Below, piece after piece: positions 58,274 through 64,000 of a stretch of 64,000 nucleotides of DNA. The notes beneath the pieces were generated by a model. The model was not told the DNA's origin, did no database searches, and saw nothing but the letters and a program-made list of their open reading frames with translations. This stretch comes from Elusimicrobiota bacterium (GTDB taxonomy: Bacteria > Elusimicrobiota > Elusimicrobia > FEN-1173), in NCBI GenBank assembly GCA_016715645.1, contig JADJZR010000007.1:62001-126000 (forward strand), read 5' to 3'. Every line of letters starts with the position of its first letter. Within the stretch, counting starts at the first letter, position 1. A program made the translations under genes and the position numbers.

Positions 58274-58317
58274 AGCGGGATTAAGATTGTCTTAAGAAGT
58301 TGTAAATTATTAGTAAC
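58274..58317 (-). promoter_or_regulatory. Tandem 11-bp repeat operator, copy 6
   Basis: Minus-strand repeats start at 58317 (GTTAC), 58306 (TTTAC), 58295 (TTAAG) and 58284 (TTAAT). TACACT (58264-58269) is 15 bp after the start of repeat 4. It is nearly identical to copy 1: both share TTACTAATAATTTACAACTT. It begins 8 bp after the stop of the permease gene upstream. Confidence 0.72.
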
Positions 58318-58325
58318 AGGTCAGG

Positions 58326-59192
58326 CTATTCTTTGATGCCTTCGAGGACAATGCCTTTAATGATTTGTTTCTGGAATAAAAGAAACATAATCATCATGGG
58401 AAGAATGGAGATGACGGCGCCCGCCATCAGAAGGCCGAAACTGCCGCCGAACTGGCCGTTGAGCACGGCCAAAACAAGAGGCACGGTGCGCATTTTGGAG
58501 TCGTGAATGATGATGAGGGGCCACACAAAATTGTTCCATTGTTGCATAAACATAAAGATGGACAGGGACGCCAACGCGGGCCGACACAAAGGAAGAATAA
58601 TCCGCCAATAAATATAAAACTCTTTGCACCCATCGATACGGGCCGAGTCCAAAAGGTCGTTGGGGATTTCTCGAATGAATTGGCGCATTAAAAATATGCC
58701 GAAGGCTCCCGCCATGGTTGGAATAATCAGCCCTTGAAAGGTGCTGAGCCAACCCAACTTTTTTATGAGCACAAACGCCGGAACAATGTTCACTTGCCAC
58801 GGAACCATCATGGAACCCAGCAGAAGAAGGAAAATTTTGTCCCGACCCCAGAACTTGTGTTTCGCGAAGGCATACCCCGCCATGGAACAAAAGAAAAGGT
58901 TCGTCACCGTCACAGCGCCTGCCACGATGACGCTGTTCAAGATGTAGCGTTTCATGGGGACCAACCGGAAGAGGTCTCGAAAAGATTCGAACGTGGGGTG
59001 GTGAACCGCGAAGCTCGGCGGATAACTCAAAATCTCCGCCCGGGGCTTGATGGAGGTAAGGACCATCCACACAAACGGCAACACCATGACCAACACCCCC
59101 AACAAAAGCCCCCCGTACAAGAGAGTGTTTTTTCCCCAACGTTCAAAACGTATATACGCGGTGCTTGGATAATGACCGGCGGCACGTGCCAT
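58326..59192 (-). CDS. Sugar ABC transporter permease, MalG type
   Basis: 288 aa, normal for the family. Six membrane helices (first LYGGLLLGVLVMVLPFVWMVLTSIK) and the CUT1 signature DSARIDGCKEFYIYWRIILPLCRPALASL (about 190-220; EAA loop that docks to the ATPase). Works with the MalF-type permease and the binding protein of the same operon to import a di- or oligosaccharide. No ATPase gene is in the window, as is common for CUT1 systems that share one. Starts 3 bp after the MalF-type stop. Confidence 0.93.
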   Translation of the reverse strand: MARAAGHYPSTAYIRFERWGKNTLLYGGLLLGVLVMVLPFVWMVLTSIKPRAEILSYPPSFAVHHPTFESFRDLFRLVPMKRYILNSVIVAGAVTVTNLFFCSMAGYAFAKHKFWGRDKIFLLLLGSMMVPWQVNIVPAFVLIKKLGWLSTFQGLIIPTMAGAFGIFLMRQFIREIPNDLLDSARIDGCKEFYIYWRIILPLCRPALASLSIFMFMQQWNNFVWPLIIIHDSKMRTVPLVLAVLNGQFGGSFGLLMAGAVISILPMMIMFLLFQKQIIKGIVLEGIKE

Positions 59193-59195
59193 GGA

Positions 59196-60143
59196 TTATT
59201 CCTTCAACCGAAGAAACTTAAGGTTTGTCAAAGTGAGCACAAAAATGAGGAGAAACAACATGTAGGCGATCGCCGACGCGTACCCCATCTCAAATCGCTC
59301 AAAACCACGCTCATACAGGTAGGTGACAATCGTGAGCGCGGAATGGAGAACGCCCCCCACATACTCCGTCCCTTGGGTGAGAATGTAGACCTGGTCAAAC
59401 ACTTGGAATGACCCGATGACGGACATCAACACCACAAAAACGATCGCGGGACGTAGAAGAGGAAGTGTAATGTGCCAGAAGTTTCGCAGTCCCGACGCGC
59501 CATCGATCTCGGCGGCTTCGTAAATGGTCCGAGGGATTCCCTGCAATCCCGCTAAAAAGATGATGAAGTTATAACCGATCCCGCCCCAAATGCTCATGAG
59601 CATGATGGCCGGAAGAGTGGTTTTCGGGTTGGTCAACCAATCCACCGGGGGGATGCCCATCTTCACCAGGACGAAATTGATGAGTCCGTAGGTCCCCCCC
59701 GCATACAGCCATTTCCACACAACGGAAATGGCCACGATGGCGGTGATGGTCGGCAAAAAGTAAATCGTTCGGAACAGATATTTCATGAACCGAATTTTTA
59801 CCGAATCGACCCACACCGCCAACAACAAAGAAAGGGCCACACCAATGGGAACGGTTCCGGCCACATACATCAAGGTGTTGCGAACCGCAATCCAGAATAG
59901 ACGATCCTCGAAAATAAGGCGGTAATAGTTGTTCAGTCCGACCCATTTCGGCGGCTGAAGCACATTGTACTGAGTGAAGCTCAAGAAAAGAGACGCGACG
60001 ATCGGCATGAAAACAAAAACTGAGATAATCAAAACGGCGGGAAGAATAAACAAATAACCCGGAATCATTTTTTTGAACTCGGCAAAAAATAACAGCCGAC
60101 CGGCGGGGTCCCGCGCTTTTAATTTGTTTAGAAAAAACATCAT
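59196..60143 (-). CDS. Sugar ABC transporter permease, MalF/UgpA type
   Basis: 315 aa. Six membrane helices (first GYLFILPAVLIISVFVFMPIVASLFLS) and the CUT1 loop EAAEIDGASGLRNFWHITLPLLRPAIVFV (about 230-258). GGAG lies about 11 nt before the ATG. A strong stem-loop with a T-run separates it from the GH130 gene upstream, so the permeases are probably made in smaller amounts than the binding protein. Confidence 0.93.
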   Translation of the reverse strand: MMFFLNKLKARDPAGRLLFFAEFKKMIPGYLFILPAVLIISVFVFMPIVASLFLSFTQYNVLQPPKWVGLNNYYRLIFEDRLFWIAVRNTLMYVAGTVPIGVALSLLLAVWVDSVKIRFMKYLFRTIYFLPTITAIVAISVVWKWLYAGGTYGLINFVLVKMGIPPVDWLTNPKTTLPAIMLMSIWGGIGYNFIIFLAGLQGIPRTIYEAAEIDGASGLRNFWHITLPLLRPAIVFVVLMSVIGSFQVFDQVYILTQGTEYVGGVLHSALTIVTYLYERGFERFEMGYASAIAYMLFLLIFVLTLTNLKFLRLKE

Positions 60144-60171
60144 TTAGAGTGCGCTCCTCTCTGGAAAAACC

Positions 60172-60208
60172 CTTCCGGTCCCCCTTTCGCTGAAAGGGGG
60201 ACCGGAAG
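60172..60208 (-). terminator. Intra-operon terminator/attenuator between GH130 and MalF-type genes
   Basis: A perfect 17-bp stem (CTTCCGGTCCCCCTTTC and its complement) with a 3-nt loop, followed on the minus strand by GGGTTTTT. This is a textbook Rho-independent terminator inside an operon; it would let only part of the transcripts reach the permease genes. Confidence 0.8.
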
Positions 60209-60216
60209 CATCAATA

Positions 60217-61143
60217 TCAATTGGGGAAGCTGTGGGTCTTGATGAACTGGAGAATGTCGCCGATTTTGGCCTCGGCCATGGAAATACAGGTATCGGCGCA
60301 ACCGTAATACAAGCGCAGTTTGTCACCGTCCACCACCGCCGAGCTGGGGAAAACAACGTTCGGAACGTCCCCCACCCGCTCGTACGTTTCCGTGGGCGCC
60401 AACAAATAATCCTGAGTTCGATAAATGACTTTCCAAGGTTTTTCCAGATCCAAGAGAGCGCCGCCGGCGTAGTAGAGGTAACCGTTGCAACTGGTCCACA
60501 CGCCGTGATAGATCAGCAACCATCCCTCTTTCGTTTCAATGGGCACCGGGCCAGGCCCCACCTTGGTCGACTGCCAGCCGCCCCGGGGTCCAAACACGAA
60601 ACGGTGATGGCCCCAATGAACCAGGTCCGGGCTGGACGCATAAAATACGTCTCCAAAAGGCGTGTGGCCCCGGTCGCTGGGACGATGCAACATGGCGTAT
60701 TTCCCATTAATTTTTCGGGGGAAAATGACGCAATTGCGGTTCGCCGTGGCGGTGGGGTTTTCCATTTGGTGATACGTCTTAAAGTCTTTTGTCCACGCCA
60801 ACCCAATGCACGGCCCCTGGGCGCCCGCGTTGCACCACGTGACGTAAAACTTGTCCTCCAGCTGAGTCACGCGAGGATCGTAACTGTGGGGGGTCATCAC
60901 CACTTCCGGATCGTCGCTGATCATTTTGATCGGGTTGGGGTCAATGGTCCAATTGATGCCATCTTTGCTGAACCCGGAATGGAGGACGTAATGCATGTTG
61001 ACTTCGTCCACGCGGAACACCCCGGCGTAACCATCCCCAAATCGCACGATCGCGCTGTTGTGGATGCTGTTGGCCCGCGGAACCGCCTTGGCCGTTATAA
61101 TGGGATTGTTTTTGTACCTCTGGAATACGGTTTCGTTTGCCAT
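60217..61143 (-). CDS. GH130 family beta-mannoside phosphorylase/hydrolase-like
   Basis: 308 aa, normal for GH130. No signal peptide, so cytoplasmic. A five-bladed propeller pattern with NSAIVRFGDGYAGVFRVDE (candidate catalytic Asp in RVDE), MTPHSYDPRVT, NRNCVIFPRKINGKYAMLHRP and KVGPGPVPIETKEGWLLIYHG. Most known members phosphorolyse beta-1,4- or beta-1,2-mannosides to mannose-1-phosphate. It starts 1 nt after the binding-protein stop, so the imported sugar is probably a beta-mannoside or a mannosyl-glucose. The exact linkage cannot be read from sequence. Confidence 0.9.
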   Translation of the reverse strand: MANETVFQRYKNNPIITAKAVPRANSIHNSAIVRFGDGYAGVFRVDEVNMHYVLHSGFSKDGINWTIDPNPIKMISDDPEVVMTPHSYDPRVTQLEDKFYVTWCNAGAQGPCIGLAWTKDFKTYHQMENPTATANRNCVIFPRKINGKYAMLHRPSDRGHTPFGDVFYASSPDLVHWGHHRFVFGPRGGWQSTKVGPGPVPIETKEGWLLIYHGVWTSCNGYLYYAGGALLDLEKPWKVIYRTQDYLLAPTETYERVGDVPNVVFPSSAVVDGDKLRLYYGCADTCISMAEAKIGDILQFIKTHSFPN

Positions 61144-61144
61144 G

Positions 61145-62377
61145 TTATTTTTCTATCCTTTCGTTCATCGCTTTGGCCGCATCGGCCAGAAGTTTTTTGG
61201 GATCTTCACCCCGGACGACGGCCTTTTGAATGGCCTCGACCACAAAACGAGTACTGTCGTTCCACCCCAACACCGAAGGGGGCGCTTTGGCTTCACGGGC
61301 CTGGGCCACCAACACCTCTTTCATTTCAGGCTCTATGGGCAAAGAATCCCAGGCCTTCATGTTGGGCGGCATGTAGATATTGTGGCTTTTGGCGACTTCA
61401 ACGTAAATAGCCTGTTGAATATCTTCCCGTGAAAGAAACTTGATAAATTCCCACGCATCATTTTTTTTGCCGGACCGCTCAAAGATGCCCATCGCCCGGC
61501 CACCGATGAATCCCGTCCGCTTGCCCGACGGACCCGCCATCAACGGAGCAATGGACCACTTGCCGTTCAATTCCGGCGCATCCGCGGGCAAACTGTTTAT
61601 CAACCAGTTGCCGGAGATTCCCAAAGGAAAATCTCCCGATCTCATCCCTTGAGCCACGCCCTGACCGGCTTTAGGAACATCGTATTTTCGATACAAGTCC
61701 GCGTAGAACGACAACGCTTTCTCGGCCTCAGGTTGATCCAAGTTGGAACTGGTTTTGTCCGCGTTATAATAATCTCCCCCCGCCTGCCACAGAAAAGGCG
61801 CAAACCCAATCCAATCCATAGATCCCCAATCCATCAGCAACCCTTGTTTTTTTGGCGATAAACGTTTGAGGGTGGCCACCAGATCGTCCCAGGTGGCTGG
61901 AGGCGTGGGAACCAAATCTTTTCGGTAATACAGGAGCTGAAGGGTCATGTCAAACGGAAGGGAATACACGGCCCCCCGGTATTCGACCGCTTCCCAAATG
62001 GACGGAAACGTCCCGGCTTGCAAGGCGCTGAGTTCGTCAGGAAAAGTCTTTCTTAAATCCACCATTTGACCTTTTGACCCGAACTCCGTTCCCCACGTGA
62101 GGCCCATGGTCCCGATATCCGGCGTCACATCGCCGGCCATGGCGGTTAAGTACTTGCTGTGAGCTTCGGCCCAGGCCATGGATTCGCAACGGACATCGAT
62201 TCCTGTTGCTGGTGTAAATTTTTCCTGGGCCAGCCGTTGGAGGATTTGGGCCTCCTCTTCCGAACCCACATGCCAAAACAGGACGTGCTTTTTCTCCGCC
62301 GGAACCGTTGTGGAAGAACACGCCGCCAACCCGGCCATTAACCCAATAGACAAAACAAAACAATTCATATTTCGCAT
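61145..62377 (-). CDS. Sugar ABC transporter substrate-binding lipoprotein
   Basis: 410 aa. Lipoprotein signal with lipobox LAAC (Cys20). The mature part is a family 1 extracellular solute-binding protein: VLFWHVGSEEEAQILQRLAQEKFTPATGIDV, DVTPDIGTMGLTW, SLPFDMTLQLLYYRKDL, and FIKFLSREDIQQAIY in the C-lobe. It captures the oligosaccharide handed on to the two permeases. AAGGCGG stands about 8 nt before the ATG. Expression is probably higher than that of the permeases because of the terminator after the next gene. Confidence 0.93.
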   Translation of the reverse strand: MRNMNCFVLSIGLMAGLAACSSTTVPAEKKHVLFWHVGSEEEAQILQRLAQEKFTPATGIDVRCESMAWAEAHSKYLTAMAGDVTPDIGTMGLTWGTEFGSKGQMVDLRKTFPDELSALQAGTFPSIWEAVEYRGAVYSLPFDMTLQLLYYRKDLVPTPPATWDDLVATLKRLSPKKQGLLMDWGSMDWIGFAPFLWQAGGDYYNADKTSSNLDQPEAEKALSFYADLYRKYDVPKAGQGVAQGMRSGDFPLGISGNWLINSLPADAPELNGKWSIAPLMAGPSGKRTGFIGGRAMGIFERSGKKNDAWEFIKFLSREDIQQAIYVEVAKSHNIYMPPNMKAWDSLPIEPEMKEVLVAQAREAKAPPSVLGWNDSTRFVVEAIQKAVVRGEDPKKLLADAAKAMNERIEK

Positions 62378-62404
62378 GCGCGGACCGCCTTATTTTATTG
62401 GAAG

Positions 62405-63256
62405 TTAAAATCCCATGGAGACGGAAGTGGTCCATTCCGAACCGGCGCCCACACTCCGTCCATCGAAAATTTGCCCGTATCCGAGACTCAAATTAAAGCT
62501 TTTGTTTTCTCCCTGACGGGTTAACAACCCTGTTCCATCAGAGGCGATATTCAGCGAAAGGTTCCACTTATTATATTCTTGCCCGTCCGGCTGAGAGGGT
62601 AAATCCCGCGCGCCGCTGAGCAAGCCCTTGGCCATAAGCCAAGACGTGGCAAAGAAACCGCCTTCCAACGTCGACAACAAACTTCGTTTGTCCTTGGCCA
62701 GTTCGGCGTTGGCGTAGAACCGCGACCAGCTCACCCCTGATTCCGATGGGGGCATCGGAACAAACGTTTTACCCACCGACAATCGCGCTTCCGGGTTCCA
62801 TTCTCCCGAACCCAGTTCAGGGTCCCGCTGAGTGGAATACCCCAACGGAAAACGGGTCCCCACTATGCCGCTAAAAACCACCGGTTGTTCCGTGAACCGC
62901 CACTTCACGGCCACCATCCCGTCTTGAATGCCGGAATTTGTCAGTTTCGAATAGTCGTCCGTGTACTCAACAACCTTGTGGTTAATGGACGAAATAAGGT
63001 TGAGGCGTGGTTTAAGCCCATACTCCACGTAAATTTTCGTTGCAAACTCGCTGTATCCTCCCTGAAACGGAGTGTCGCGTTCGTTTCCATTCACATCAAA
63101 ACTGGAGTCGTCCCAGTAAAAATTTGTCCCCACTTCCGAATACCATCGGCCCGGATCCAACGTCCAGGCCCCGGCCCAAACCGACGCGGATGTCCCCAAC
63201 AAGAGAACCGCCACGACACCAACCCAAACCGCATTTAATAAAAATTTAATTCTCAT
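62405..63256 (-). CDS. Predicted outer-membrane beta-barrel protein
   Basis: 283 aa. Signal peptide 1-28 (ending SVWAGA). The rest is alternating amphipathic strands with many aromatic residues and ends in TTSVSMGF, a C-terminal Phe typical of outer-membrane proteins. The strand pattern (WYSEVGTNFYW, YVEYGLKPRLNLISSI, VVFSGIVGTRFPLGY) recalls small MetA/transporter-like barrels, but I cannot name the family. Its ATG overlaps the preceding stop (TGATG). In the context of the uptake operon it may be the outer-membrane channel for the oligosaccharide. Confidence 0.75.
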   Translation of the reverse strand: MRIKFLLNAVWVGVVAVLLLGTSASVWAGAWTLDPGRWYSEVGTNFYWDDSSFDVNGNERDTPFQGGYSEFATKIYVEYGLKPRLNLISSINHKVVEYTDDYSKLTNSGIQDGMVAVKWRFTEQPVVFSGIVGTRFPLGYSTQRDPELGSGEWNPEARLSVGKTFVPMPPSESGVSWSRFYANAELAKDKRSLLSTLEGGFFATSWLMAKGLLSGARDLPSQPDGQEYNKWNLSLNIASDGTGLLTRQGENKSFNLSLGYGQIFDGRSVGAGSEWTTSVSMGF

Positions 63257-64000
63257 CAGAACCCCACACTGTCCACATAGATGGGCCCGTCGTAGTCGGG
63301 ACCAGCGGAACTGTCTCCAACTCCCACCTTAACCCCAACCATCGCAACCTTTTTGTAGTCAAATCCGGGAGTAGGTTCGGGAGGATCCTCACCTGGGCTG
63401 AACTTCACCTCAAACCAAGCTCCCCCCACTAGGTTAAAGTACGGACCATATTCGCTTCGCCCTTGGGTGTCTTTAACAAACAATTGAACTCCGTTGGGAT
63501 GAGCGTCGTCTCCCCGGGCCTCGGCGGGAGCGTACACCCAGGCCGATATCTCCACAAGATCCAAGTCGATGAATCCCATGGGCACGCCCACGGGGGAAAG
63601 GTTCTTAAACTCCACATAGACCTCCCCCTTTGAAAGTTCCGGGTGCCCCCCCGCCCGCAAATCGACATTTAACTGCAAAGCCCCTGAACCGCCATAGGTT
63701 TGGACGCCCGTTTGAATAATGGATAACACCGACCGGCTGTCTTGATAGGTTTGAGGAACCCACTGTTGAACGCCGGTTTCAAAATCGTATTCGCCTGTCA
63801 GCGGAAGTGTCACGCCCGCCCCGGGAGTTTGGAACGTACGATCGTAACTGTACAGGGTCTCACCCGCGCTGGAACGATTCTTGACCCGAAAATGGTAAAG
63901 CGTGGAAGGCGCTAATCCCGACAATGTCACCTCGTGAGTCGTCATCGCAGACCCGCCAACGCCGCCCACGGATCCATACAGAGTGTCGGGACCATACTGA
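63256..64000 (-). CDS. Secreted fibronectin-III/carbohydrate-binding-like protein (N-terminus beyond window)
   Basis: The frame is open to the right edge, so the start is outside the window; 247 codons are visible. The first part is a fibronectin III-like end (THEVTLSGLAPSTLYHFRVK, SYDRTFQTPG). Residues after about 60 form a jelly-roll like a carbohydrate-binding module: GEYDFETGVQQW, ALQLNVDLRAGGHPELSKGEVYVEF, VEISAWVYAPAEARG, ending KVGVGDSSAGPDYDGPIYVDSVGF. It should bind a polysaccharide outside the cell; a catalytic domain, if any, lies to the right. Translationally coupled to the barrel gene that follows. Confidence 0.75.
   Translation of the reverse strand, partial: QYGPDTLYGSVGGVGGSAMTTHEVTLSGLAPSTLYHFRVKNRSSAGETLYSYDRTFQTPGAGVTLPLTGEYDFETGVQQWVPQTYQDSRSVLSIIQTGVQTYGGSGALQLNVDLRAGGHPELSKGEVYVEFKNLSPVGVPMGFIDLDLVEISAWVYAPAEARGDDAHPNGVQLFVKDTQGRSEYGPYFNLVGGAWFEVKFSPGEDPPEPTPGFDYKKVAMVGVKVGVGDSSAGPDYDGPIYVDSVGF

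Overview
This looks like a chromosomal segment from an uncultured Gram-negative bacterium. The cues are secreted and membrane proteins, a PorV-like barrel, an OmpA-type protein and a lipoprotein binding protein. Base composition is moderate, a little above 50% G+C by eye. The giant modular surface proteins and PorV-like/TPR proteins recall Elusimicrobiota or Omnitrophota, but I hold that placement loosely. Almost every gene is on the minus strand; only two genes (2847-4538 and 47179-48336) are on plus. I saw no tRNA, rRNA or CRISPR array.

The dominant feature is a family of giant paralogues, called A, B, C, D and E here: A 4831-10638, B 11961-17171, C 28926-36068, E 41114-47041, and D 53976-58240 (split by a frameshift). 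Each has a signal peptide, an ExxFWxxRR motif just after it, and an N-terminal domain of about 450 residues that I read as TraB/TIKI/ChaN-like. A different cargo follows in each: a zinc-protease-like HEWGH domain (A), a GalT/HIT phosphorylase-like domain plus a protease domain with its active site lost (B), CofD/YvcK-like plus HAD phosphatase domains (C), a GalT/HIT-like domain (D), and a methyltransferase-like fold plus a processive family 2 glycosyltransferase (E). Membrane segments and a conserved C-terminal domain of about 180 residues close the proteins; for B that last part is a separate gene (10819-11907).

The promoters of B, C, D, E, of a subtilase (36360-40907) and of a secreted duplicated protein (2847-4538) carry four to six tandem 11-bp repeats of the form TTTACAN5 / TTAAN7. 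A -10-like hexamer follows at a nearly fixed distance. This resembles a Pho box or another OmpR/PhoB-family operator and suggests one regulon for the giants and companions. In B, C and E the predicted transcription start falls on the start codon, so these mRNAs may be leaderless.

Region by region: 1-2507 is a large secreted glycoside-hydrolase-like protein with CARDB and SBBP repeats, running off the left edge. 2847-17171 holds the duplicated secreted protein and the B / small C-terminal protein / A cluster. 17305-21391 has a LacI regulator, two AAA ATPases (DUF4143 type) and a chimeric transposase remnant. 21627-36068 is one long co-oriented unit: giant C, an OmpA/TPR protein, a histidine kinase, a LuxR-type response regulator, a PorV-like protein and a GH144-like glucanase. 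36360-47041 is the subtilase and giant E. 47179-53858 contains two more AAA ATPases flanking a translationally coupled GH1 / GH5 / unknown operon. 53976-58240 is giant D. 58326-64000 is a sugar-uptake operon (outer-membrane protein, binding protein, GH130 phosphorylase, two permeases). The GH1, GH5, GH144 and GH130 genes point to beta-glucan or beta-mannan use, while the giants look like an uncharacterised envelope system.
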